A stretch of DNA of 64,000 nt from contig JAQXSW010000021.1 in the NCBI GenBank assembly GCA_029219165.1, positions 62,001-126,000 of the forward strand, in the 5' to 3' direction. Positions 25,820 to 33,885 of this stretch are shown piece after piece; the stretch's first letter is position 1, and each line of letters starts with the position of its first letter. The stretch comes from Oscillospiraceae bacterium. Lineage in GTDB: Bacteria; Bacillota; Clostridia; Oscillospirales; Acutalibacteraceae. Below the pieces are notes generated by a model. The model was not told where the DNA came from. It saw nothing but the letters and a program-made list of their open reading frames with translations, and searched no databases. The position numbers were made by a program, and so were the translations under genes.

Positions 25820-27577
25820 TTATTTGTCGTCTTCAGTCTTTTCATCATCCATATTTGCATAACGCTTAATTTTTGATGTTGTAGTCTTAATAAATTCACT
25901 GTCACGAATATGGATTTTCTTAATATTCTTATAATTTGGCAATTTCTTATTTATATCCTTAATTACATCAGAAATCATCTTTGAAATTTCCTCAGATGTT
26001 GGATTTTCTTTACTCTTTGACTTTTCCTTAATTGCCGCAACATCAGGGAAGATCTTTGCTTCAACTATTGTATCAAAGCCATCTTCTGAATCAAAACCAA
26101 CAACCATGGATTCAGCAATAAGCGGATTATTGTTAAGGTGATATTCAATTTCTTCAGGATAAATATTTTTACCATTTTTGGTTACAATAACGTTCTTTAT
26201 TCTACCGTTAATTCTAATAATACTGTCTTCATCCTGAGTACCAAGATCTCCTGTATGGAACCAACCGTATTCATCTATTACTTCTCTTGTTTGAGCTTCA
26301 TCCTTGTAATATCCAAGCATTACATTTGGACCCTTAACACAGATTTCGCCTACGCCCTGAGCATCTGCATTAATAATTTTAACATCTACATCAGGAATAG
26401 GCATTCCCACTGTGTCACAAGCCCAAAGTGCGTCGTGGTTACAAGATACAAGAGGAGCACATTCTGTAAGACCATAACCAATGTATGCCGGAATACCGAA
26501 TGTCTTGAAATCTTTGATTACGTCAGGCCTTACAGCAGCGGCGCCAACAATGATAAGGCGGAGACGTCCGCCAAAGTTCTTGGTAATTTCACCAAAGAGC
26601 TTGTCATTGATATTAACACCCATTGCTGACGAAGTATTAGCAATGGCCTTACCAAGAGAAAGAATAAGCTTTCCGCCTTTCTTCTCTGAAGCCGCTTTCA
26701 TAATTCTGCCGTGAATTTTTTCAAGCATGAGTGGCACCGTTACAAAAACGGTTGGCTCAACCTCTTGCATATTCTTCATAAGATGAAGAAGGCCTTCACA
26801 GAAAGCAATACAGCAACCGTTATATAGCGGTGCCAAAACGCCAATTGTGCATTCGAAAGTGTGATGAATAGGCAAAACAGAAAGGAACTGATCCCCGGGG
26901 CCAATCTTTGCAACAGAACTGTTTGAAGTAATTACAAAGCAAATGTTTCTTTGGCAGAGCATTACACCCTTTGCAAGTCCTGAAGTACCGGATGTAAAAA
27001 TAATAACGCTGCATTCTTCCGGATCAATTACGTTATTCATATAAGCCATATAGTGTTCACTTTGTGTCATGACGAGTGATTTACCCATTTCAAAGATACT
27101 GTCAAATGAAAGATATCCGTCACGGTCATATTTTTCATCCATCATTACAATCTTCAAATCTTTCGGTAGAAGATCCTTATGTTCTTCAAGCTTTTGCAAA
27201 CCCTTTTTATCTAGAAAAATTATTTCAGTTTCAGAGGCTTCAAGAATAGTATTTATGTCATCAAACAATAATTCCTTGTCTATAGGAACAATAACATTTG
27301 AACCTATTTGAGTTGCTAAATATGTAAGAACCCATTTATATGAGTTCATACCCATTACAGCAATCTTTTTACCGCCGGTATATCCCATTGCATATAAAAC
27401 GGCACCAAGTGCATTTACTGAGTCTCTAAACTCTGTGTAGTTAATGTTGAAATAATTTCCGTCTTTGTCTTTAAGTTTAAATGCAGGTTCATTTCCAAAC
27501 TGTTCAACACACTGGTTGAGCATGTCACGAAAGTCTGTAATTTCTCTGACATCATAAAGTCTTTTGTTTTTATTCAT
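25820..27577 (-). CDS. AMP-forming acyl-CoA synthetase (long-chain type)
   Basis: A 585-residue ANL-superfamily enzyme that activates a carboxylic acid with ATP, then CoA. The P-loop IIFTSGTSGLAKGVML (about 190-205), YGLTECAPLVS (A5) and the hinge/C-terminal region GWFHTGDLG, INGRIKNVIVTKNGKNIYPEEIE (split across 450-490) are intact. Similarity is to FadD-like long-chain ligases; the true acyl substrate is unknown. The start at 27577 follows TTGGAG by seven bases; an earlier in-frame ATG lies within the GH3 gene end. It is the last gene of the murC operon. Confidence 0.85.
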   Translation of the reverse strand: MNKNKRLYDVREITDFRDMLNQCVEQFGNEPAFKLKDKDGNYFNINYTEFRDSVNALGAVLYAMGYTGGKKIAVMGMNSYKWVLTYLATQIGSNVIVPIDKELLFDDINTILEASETEIIFLDKKGLQKLEEHKDLLPKDLKIVMMDEKYDRDGYLSFDSIFEMGKSLVMTQSEHYMAYMNNVIDPEECSVIIFTSGTSGLAKGVMLCQRNICFVITSNSSVAKIGPGDQFLSVLPIHHTFECTIGVLAPLYNGCCIAFCEGLLHLMKNMQEVEPTVFVTVPLMLEKIHGRIMKAASEKKGGKLILSLGKAIANTSSAMGVNINDKLFGEITKNFGGRLRLIIVGAAAVRPDVIKDFKTFGIPAYIGYGLTECAPLVSCNHDALWACDTVGMPIPDVDVKIINADAQGVGEICVKGPNVMLGYYKDEAQTREVIDEYGWFHTGDLGTQDEDSIIRINGRIKNVIVTKNGKNIYPEEIEYHLNNNPLIAESMVVGFDSEDGFDTIVEAKIFPDVAAIKEKSKSKENPTSEEISKMISDVIKDINKKLPNYKNIKKIHIRDSEFIKTTTSKIKRYANMDDEKTEDDK

Positions 27578-27605
27578 GATATTTCTCCAAAAATATTCTA
27601 AGGAA

Positions 27606-30020
27606 TTATTTGATAAATCTTGAAATTGCCTTTTTAGGGTTGCCATTAAATACATCGCACAGGGCAGTAATAGCATTATCTGTCATTATAGTAAGTCCCA
27701 TACGAGCTACACGAAGAGGCATGTCCGGGATCATGGCAGTTGCCATTCTAATTACCTCATTATCCTCAGGGAGAACCTTTGTAGCAATACCCATTGCTGT
27801 GTTATATATCTTGCTTCCAATTTTTGTTTCGGCAAGTTCACCAAGGGTTGTATTTCTTGTGAAAGGCTTGAGTTCATGATGCATGTATGGGATTTTACCA
27901 TAAACTGCAGCAAATTCATCGTCAGACACATTAAAGCCATCCTTTGACGGTGCATAATATGAAGGAGCTGTTGCTCTATAATCAGGAACAGAAACGGCGT
28001 CATTTCCCTTCATGTGTACTACATAGTCAAGAACCACATTATTTACGTCTTTTGCTATATAAATTGTGTAGTCTCCACCTTCAACATGCCAGTCGTGAAT
28101 GTTTACATTGTAGTAAGCAAATGCAGATGGATCAAGTGTGAACTCGACTGTCTTTGTTTCACCCGGATTAAGAGCAACCTTCTTGAAGCCCTTGAGTTCC
28201 TTTTCTGCTCTAAAAATCTTAGATTCATTCTTATGAACATAGAGCTGAACAACTTCTTTACCAAATACATTGCCTGTATTTGTAACATCCACAGATACAG
28301 TTATTGTATCTTTATAAGTCAGATCATACGAAGATGCACGAAGATTTGAATATTCAAATGTAGTGTAAGAAAGGCCGTGACCAAATGGGTAATTAACCTT
28401 CTTACCGGCTGTGTCATAATATCTGTAGCCGGTGTAAATGGACTCTACATACTGAGTATAGTATTTGTCATTAGCAAAGTGACCCTCACATGGGGCATCT
28501 TTAAGTTCTCTTGGGAATGTTTCAGCAAGACGTCCTGATGGATTAACCTTACCTGTAAGAACATCTACAGTTGCCTTACCGCCTTGACAGCCGGAAAGAT
28601 AAGAAAGAAGAACTGCTTTAACGTTTCCAAGCCATGGCATTTTAACAGGACTTCCTGTTTGAAGAACAACTACCACATTCTTATTAACAGCTGAAACGCG
28701 GGCAATAAGTTCATTGTGGCTGTTTGGCATGTCCATTGTTGTTCTGTCAAAGCCTTCTGATTCAAAGCTGTCCGGAAGTCCGGCAAAGATTACAACTGTG
28801 TCAACCTGAGCGGCAAGTGCCTCAGCACGCTTCATTCTGCTTTCATTTGGCTCTGTTTCATTTGGCTTGTAACCTTCAGAATATTCAATATGTATTCCGG
28901 CCTCTCTGAATCCTTCAGCTGCAGTATCAAGTACAAAAGGATTAATTTTTGAACTTCCTGCGCCCTGATATCTTGGAGCTACTGCCATTGAACCAATAAC
29001 ACCAATTTTCTTTGTTGTATCAAGAGGGAGAATCTTGGAATTATTTTTAAGAAGAACCATAGACTCTGCCGCTGCTCTACGAGCAAGTTCCGCATGAGCC
29101 TTCATGTCACATTTAACACCCTGGTTTTGACTGTCCTTATACTGAAGAATAAGTTCAATTACTTTTAGTGCGGAATCATTTAGTCTTTCTTCAGAAATGT
29201 AACGTTTTTCAACACCCTCTACAACAGCATCTATTCTATCCTGAGGTAGACCCGGCATTTCAATATCAAGACCATTTTTATAACTGTAAGCAGGACCGTT
29301 AAGTGCGCCCCAGTCTGTCACAAAGAGGCCTTCATAGCCCCATTTTTCACGGGCAAGATCTTCCATTAAGAACTTGCTTTCTGAAGCATACTCACCATTC
29401 AACTTATTATAAGAATTCATTATTGTTGTAGGTTGGCTTTCCTTAACAATTATTTCAAATTGCTTTAAATAAATTTCCATTAAAGCACGCTCATCTACAA
29501 GGCTGTCATTCCTCATACGAGCTTTTTCCTGATTGTTACAAGCATAGTGCTTAACACTTGTACCAACCTTCTTACTTTGAATACCGTTTACAATGCTTGC
29601 ACCCATTTTACCTGAAAGATATGGGTCCTCTGAAATATATTCAAAATTTCTACCACAGATTGGAGAGCGCTTATGATTTACAGCAGGTCCTAAAAGAACC
29701 GCTACGTGTTCCTTAACACATTCCTCACCAAGAGCCTGGCCGATTTCATACATAAGATCTGTGTCAAATGATGCTGCTGTTGCAGAAGCAGTTGGGAAAC
29801 AAGTTGCAGGTACACTGTCAATAAGACCCAGGTTATCTGAACCCTCTTCCTGCTTTCTGAGTCCGTGAGGGCCATCGGTTACCATAATTTCCGGCAAATC
29901 AAAAAGTTCATTACTGTGGAAGTGCCAAAAGTCTTTACCAACACAGAATGTTGCCTTTTCTCTGGTAGTCATCTTTTCAAGGATTTCCCTAGCTTGTTTT
30001 TCGTAATCTTTTAAAGCCAT
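27606..30020 (-). CDS. Glycoside hydrolase family 3 beta-glucosidase-like enzyme
   Basis: An 804-residue GH3 enzyme. The N-terminal TIM barrel has KHYACNNQE and the nucleophile Asp236 in FVTDWGA. The second alpha/beta domain starts around 320, and a fibronectin-III-like domain lies at about 590-670. A further C-terminal extension (about 700-804) is hydrophobic at its end and not part of the usual core. There is no signal peptide, so it should act in the cytoplasm on imported beta-glycosides. ATG follows GGAGG. It lies 16 bp after the L,D-transpeptidase gene. Confidence 0.9.
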   Translation of the reverse strand: MALKDYEKQAREILEKMTTREKATFCVGKDFWHFHSNELFDLPEIMVTDGPHGLRKQEEGSDNLGLIDSVPATCFPTASATAASFDTDLMYEIGQALGEECVKEHVAVLLGPAVNHKRSPICGRNFEYISEDPYLSGKMGASIVNGIQSKKVGTSVKHYACNNQEKARMRNDSLVDERALMEIYLKQFEIIVKESQPTTIMNSYNKLNGEYASESKFLMEDLAREKWGYEGLFVTDWGALNGPAYSYKNGLDIEMPGLPQDRIDAVVEGVEKRYISEERLNDSALKVIELILQYKDSQNQGVKCDMKAHAELARRAAAESMVLLKNNSKILPLDTTKKIGVIGSMAVAPRYQGAGSSKINPFVLDTAAEGFREAGIHIEYSEGYKPNETEPNESRMKRAEALAAQVDTVVIFAGLPDSFESEGFDRTTMDMPNSHNELIARVSAVNKNVVVVLQTGSPVKMPWLGNVKAVLLSYLSGCQGGKATVDVLTGKVNPSGRLAETFPRELKDAPCEGHFANDKYYTQYVESIYTGYRYYDTAGKKVNYPFGHGLSYTTFEYSNLRASSYDLTYKDTITVSVDVTNTGNVFGKEVVQLYVHKNESKIFRAEKELKGFKKVALNPGETKTVEFTLDPSAFAYYNVNIHDWHVEGGDYTIYIAKDVNNVVLDYVVHMKGNDAVSVPDYRATAPSYYAPSKDGFNVSDDEFAAVYGKIPYMHHELKPFTRNTTLGELAETKIGSKIYNTAMGIATKVLPEDNEVIRMATAMIPDMPLRVARMGLTIMTDNAITALCDVFNGNPKKAISRFIK

Positions 30021-30036
30021 ATATTTGTCCTCCGTT

Positions 30037-30999
30037 TTATTGTTTCCAAGGATTTAAAGGATCCGGATCTGTTGGGTCCCAGCCACGACGTTCTACGTCA
30101 TTTACGTCAAAAGGAACATTAGACGGTTTCCCAAGAGGTCCTGCTACGTTACTATCATAAATAAAGATTAATCCGCCTTTAGGCAAATTATCATATATCC
30201 ATTTTGAATCTGCGGTTGAAAGTCTTATACAACCGTGAGAAGCCGGTGAACCAAGCTTTCCAAACTCATTATACTGAAGATTTGAATTATCCTGTGTATA
30301 ATATGGAACCGAATGGAAATAAATTGCCTGATATACACCAGTTGTATACTGGCCCCAAACTCCGCCAAGAAGACAGAGCCATCTGTCTTTTCGCCTTGCA
30401 AGGAAAGAACCCGCCGGAGTTGGAATTCCTCCGTCATTACTTTTTATTCCGCAAGAGCAAAGCATTGCCTTAATTGGCTTTGTATATTCTCCGTTTGCAT
30501 CTTTTTCATAGACTGTAACAACATTTTGAACCCTGTTTACAGCAACACAATAATTGTAGTTCTTTTTGTATTCATCAGTAGTTTTGAATGTAACTTTTCC
30601 TGCTCCGTCAACATATCCAATATTGTCGGAAACATAAAGATATTTTGTTCCGTTCATAGTCATTGAGCCCGGATTATTATAGGAGACACTACTTTGCGAT
30701 GTTTTCGTAGCCTCCGTGTTTTTAGTTGTTGTAGAAGTAGGTGCTTTTGTAGTAGTTGAAGTTGCTTTTGTTGTTCCTGCTACTTCTGTTGTTGATCCGG
30801 TTGTTTTTTCTTCTGTTGTACTCTGTGAACTAACAGGTGCAGATGTTGAAGCCGAGTTTTTATCCACTTTGCTTTTACCGGAAAAAATACCGGAACTGAA
30901 TAACACTACAAGCACAACTGCCATTATTGCAACGGCAAGAAGAATTATTCCAACAACCTGCTTGTTCAAAACTCCTTTTGTCTTTTTCATTTGTCCCAT
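30037..30999 (-). CDS. Membrane-anchored L,D-transpeptidase (YkuD domain)
   Basis: Forms 3-3 crosslinks in peptidoglycan or anchors proteins to it. The 320-residue protein has an N-terminal transmembrane anchor (about 14-36), a Thr/Ser-rich extracellular linker (about 45-105) that is probably flexible and spans the wall, and a YkuD domain. The catalytic motif SHGCIRL carries the nucleophile Cys257 and His255. Its start codon shares one base with the murC stop codon (TAATG), so the two wall genes are translationally coupled. GGAGG precedes the start. Confidence 0.9.
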   Translation of the reverse strand: MGQMKKTKGVLNKQVVGIILLAVAIMAVVLVVLFSSGIFSGKSKVDKNSASTSAPVSSQSTTEEKTTGSTTEVAGTTKATSTTTKAPTSTTTKNTEATKTSQSSVSYNNPGSMTMNGTKYLYVSDNIGYVDGAGKVTFKTTDEYKKNYNYCVAVNRVQNVVTVYEKDANGEYTKPIKAMLCSCGIKSNDGGIPTPAGSFLARRKDRWLCLLGGVWGQYTTGVYQAIYFHSVPYYTQDNSNLQYNEFGKLGSPASHGCIRLSTADSKWIYDNLPKGGLIFIYDSNVAGPLGKPSNVPFDVNDVERRGWDPTDPDPLNPWKQ

Positions 31000-32387
31000 T
31001 ATTTGACCTCCGAATAGAGTTTAACCATTTTCTTAGCTGCTTTGTAGATATCTCCGCAGCCCAGAGTAATTATGATGTCTCCATTCTGTGCTCTTGCCAT
31101 GACATAGTCTATTACTTCATCAAAAGTATTAAACCAGACACTGCCCGGAACCTTTTCACAGAGTTGAGAAGAATAAACATCATATGTGTTTCTTTCTCTT
31201 GAGCCCATAATTTCAGTAAGCACTGCATGGTCCGGAATTTGAAGAGCTTTTGCAAAGTCATCCATGAGCATGAATGTCCTTGAATAAGTAAATGGTTGAA
31301 AGACTGCCCAAACATTCTTGTAGCCCATTTTCATTACAGCCTCAAGAGTTGCTGTAAGTTCTGTTGGATGATGAGCATAGTCATCCGCAATTGTTATTCC
31401 GTTTATTTCTGCAAGGACCTCAAAGCGTCTACCCGCTCCTTTGAAATTCCCTATTGTCTTTTCAATTTCCTCCATGGAAATTCCGTTATAAAGGGAAACT
31501 GCAATTACTGAAAGCGCATTAAGAACCATGTGCTTTCCCGGAATGCCAAGAGCTACATGTCCTATTTTTTCTCCATTTTCAAGGACATCAAATTCAGGAA
31601 ACGCTCCACGGTTATAAGTTATGTTATCAGCACTGTAGTTGTTTTTCTTGTTAAAGCCAAAAGATATTAGTTTTTTCTCCGTATTCATGTTTTTAATTGC
31701 TGTAAGAGTGTTAGCATCATCACCATTGTAAACTACAAGGTCTGATGCACTGTCACAAAACTTTGTAAATGAAGCAATAAGATTTTCCATAGTCTTGAAA
31801 TATTCAAGATGGTCATCATCTACATTGAGAAGAATAACAGTATCCGGAGAAAGTTCTAAAAATGTGTCTTTAAACTCACAGGATTCACAGACCATAATAT
31901 CCGAATTGCCGGAACGTCCGTGACTGTCAATTAATGGAAGTCTTCCGCCTATTACAAGAGTAGGATCTTTCTCATTTTCTATCATAACCTGTGAAAGAAG
32001 TGCAGTAGTGGTAGTTTTACCGTGAGTACCGCTTACACCAATACAGTTACTGTACATACGACTGATTGCGCCAAAGAGTGCAGCTCTTTCAAAAGTAGGA
32101 ATTGAACTTGCCTTTGCCGCAACAAGTTCCGGATTGTCAGGAAGAAGCGCTGCAGTGTAAACAATCATTTCCGGTTTAAAAAAATCTATGTTTTCAGCAC
32201 ATTGGCCCATATTTATTTCTGCGCCAAGTTCTCTTAATTTGTCTATGTTGTCTCCGGGGTTATTATCAGAGCCTGTAAGTTTATATCCGTTGCTGATTAG
32301 GATTTCCGCAAGCGGACACATTCCGGAACCGCCAATTCCAATAAAATGTATTTTTTTTACCTTCTTCAAAAGCTCATCTATATTCAA
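30999..32387 (-). CDS. murC: UDP-N-acetylmuramate-L-alanine ligase
   Basis: Cytoplasmic ATP-dependent ligase that adds L-Ala to UDP-MurNAc, the first step of the peptidoglycan stem peptide. The dinucleotide-like loop IHFIGIGGSGM lies near the N-terminus, the Mur ligase P-loop SGTHGKTTTTALL around 105-117, and the substrate motif ADDYAHHPTE later. I choose TTG at 32387 since AGGGGGT sits seven bases upstream; ATG at 32405 is possible with a poorer site, and longer readings extend into the divergent dpaA promoter. It heads the operon murC, L,D-transpeptidase, GH3, acyl-CoA synthetase. Confidence 0.9.
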   Translation of the reverse strand: MNIDELLKKVKKIHFIGIGGSGMCPLAEILISNGYKLTGSDNNPGDNIDKLRELGAEINMGQCAENIDFFKPEMIVYTAALLPDNPELVAAKASSIPTFERAALFGAISRMYSNCIGVSGTHGKTTTTALLSQVMIENEKDPTLVIGGRLPLIDSHGRSGNSDIMVCESCEFKDTFLELSPDTVILLNVDDDHLEYFKTMENLIASFTKFCDSASDLVVYNGDDANTLTAIKNMNTEKKLISFGFNKKNNYSADNITYNRGAFPEFDVLENGEKIGHVALGIPGKHMVLNALSVIAVSLYNGISMEEIEKTIGNFKGAGRRFEVLAEINGITIADDYAHHPTELTATLEAVMKMGYKNVWAVFQPFTYSRTFMLMDDFAKALQIPDHAVLTEIMGSRERNTYDVYSSQLCEKVPGSVWFNTFDEVIDYVMARAQNGDIIITLGCGDIYKAAKKMVKLYSEVK

Positions 32388-32475
32388 AACAAGTACCCCC
32401 TGCATTTCCCTTTTAAATATAACTATATATGTTTCTATTATATTGCATAGTAAGGAAAAAATAAATAACCAAAAT

Positions 32476-32506
32476 ACACACGTTACTAAAATTTTTTCAT
32501 AATATG
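32476..32506 (+). promoter_or_regulatory. Sigma-K-like promoter of dpaAB
   Basis: An AC-type -35 (ACAC, with AC at 32480-32481), 16-bp gap, and CATAATATG (32498-32506), close to the sigma-K -10 consensus CATANNNTA with one mismatch at the last base. Dipicolinate synthase is under sigma-K in the mother cell in Bacillus, which supports the reading. Short motifs like these do arise by chance. Confidence 0.5.
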
Positions 32507-32525
32507 TACTGGAGGGTGATTTTGT

Positions 32526-33239
32526 ATGCAAAATAAAATTATTTGCCTCGGTGGGGACAAGAGATTTTCATATATTAGAAAGTCAATAAACGAAGAGTTA
32601 AATATTAATGAAGCAGAGTTAATTATTCTTCCATTTTCACCCGATGAAACACTTTTATCTCAGGCTTTTAACAATTTGAGAAAAGATCAAATTGTTCTTT
32701 ATGGGGGTAACATACCAAAAGAATACAGAGACCTTAAAAATGCAATCTGTTATTCAAAATCCGAGGATTTTCTCTTAAAGAATGCAAACCTTACAGCAGA
32801 GGGTGTTCTCAGTCTTTTAATAACCGAAATTGACAAGTCACTGATTGACACAAATGTTGCTATTACAGGCTTTGGTCGAATCGGTAAGTCCCTTTTCAAG
32901 ATGCTTACATCGCTCGGTTGTAAGCCTACAGCATTCTCTTGTAAAGGCAATTACCTTGCCACCGGTTATGAGAGGTTTAAAAATCTTGCCAAAGAATTTG
33001 ACTGTGTGGTCAATACTGCGCCCGCCCTCGTGCTTGATGAGGAAAAACTAAAGTGCCTAAAAAAAGACTGCCTATTGATAGAAGTGGCGTCCGCTCCTTA
33101 TGGAATTGACTTTAATGCTGCTGATAAACTTGAATTAAAAACTATTGTTGCCGGTTCCTTACCGGGAAAAATATCACCGGAATCCGCTGCAAAAATTATC
33201 CTTGAAGAAATAGAAAAAATAGCCTTCAAAGGAGAATAA
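32526..33239 (+). CDS. dpaA: Dipicolinate synthase subunit A
   Basis: Also SpoVFA. With DpaB it oxidises a lysine-pathway intermediate to dipicolinic acid, the calcium-chelating core solute of spores. The 237-residue protein has a Rossmann-type loop VAITGFGRIGKSL (about 110-122) and the TAPALVL and EVASAPYGID stretches of the family. It is about 60 residues shorter than Bacillus DpaA, the loss lying in the N-terminal domain. ATG follows GGAGGGTG. The dpaB start is 2 bp after its stop codon. Confidence 0.88.
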   Translation: MQNKIICLGGDKRFSYIRKSINEELNINEAELIILPFSPDETLLSQAFNNLRKDQIVLYGGNIPKEYRDLKNAICYSKSEDFLLKNANLTAEGVLSLLITEIDKSLIDTNVAITGFGRIGKSLFKMLTSLGCKPTAFSCKGNYLATGYERFKNLAKEFDCVVNTAPALVLDEEKLKCLKKDCLLIEVASAPYGIDFNAADKLELKTIVAGSLPGKISPESAAKIILEEIEKIAFKGE

Positions 33240-33241
33240 AA

Positions 33242-33823
33242 ATGAGTACAACAACTATTGGATTTGCCATGTGCGGAAGTTTTTGCACCTACAAATCCGT
33301 AATCCCCCAAATATCAATACTTAAAGATTTTGGATTTAACGTCCAACCTATTATGTCAAGAACAGCATTTGAGACTGACACAAGGTTCGGCGAAAGTAAA
33401 TATTTCATAGATGAAATTGAACGCATTACAGAAAATAAAATTTGGAACACGTTAAGGGAAGTCGAGCCTATTGGGCCTAAGAAATTATTAGACCTTTTAA
33501 TTATTGAACCGGCAACAGGAAACACTATTGCAAAACTTGCAAACGGAATTGCAGATACTCCTATAACTTTAGCTGCAAAAGCTCATCTTAGAAATGCCGG
33601 GCCAATTCTTTTAGGAATTTCAACGAACGATGCACTCTCAGGTAACGCAAAAAACATTGGTTTACTTATGAATACAAGAAATTATTTCTTCCTCCCACTC
33701 CGTCAAGACAACTGCCAAAAGAAACCATGCTCCATAGTTGCCGATTTTTCAAAAACTTTAGAATATGCTGTTGCAGCACTTGACGGAATTCAACTTCAGC
33801 CCATTTTGGGAGAGTCCCATTAA
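33242..33823 (+). CDS. dpaB: Dipicolinate synthase subunit B
   Basis: Also SpoVFB. A 193-residue flavoprotein-like subunit with the flavin-type features IGFAMCGSFCTYK at the N-terminus, LIIEPATGNTIAKLANGIADTP (split in two motifs) and AAKAHLRN. It partners DpaA, whose gene ends 2 bp upstream. ATG follows AAAGGAG. Normal length for the family. Confidence 0.92.
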   Translation: MSTTTIGFAMCGSFCTYKSVIPQISILKDFGFNVQPIMSRTAFETDTRFGESKYFIDEIERITENKIWNTLREVEPIGPKKLLDLLIIEPATGNTIAKLANGIADTPITLAAKAHLRNAGPILLGISTNDALSGNAKNIGLLMNTRNYFFLPLRQDNCQKKPCSIVADFSKTLEYAVAALDGIQLQPILGESH

Positions 33824-33885
33824 TGACTCGCAAAGGAGAACAAATTGTGGTAAAATATTTGCAGTTTTATCAAAGGAGATAGAAT

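Noticed and set aside
26138..26629. 163-residue plus-strand frame opposite the acyl-CoA synthetase
   Set aside because: Antisense shadow of a well-conserved gene.
32406..32531. N-terminal extension of murC with a hydrophobic helix
   Set aside because: The extension overlaps the divergent dpaA start and promoter, and MurC is cytoplasmic with IHFIGIGGSGM near its N-terminus.
33834..33850. Possible tiny gene with a ribosome site between dpaB and addB
   Set aside because: AAAGGAG is followed by a GTG/TTG that reaches a stop within two codons; the stretch is better read as a promoter region.
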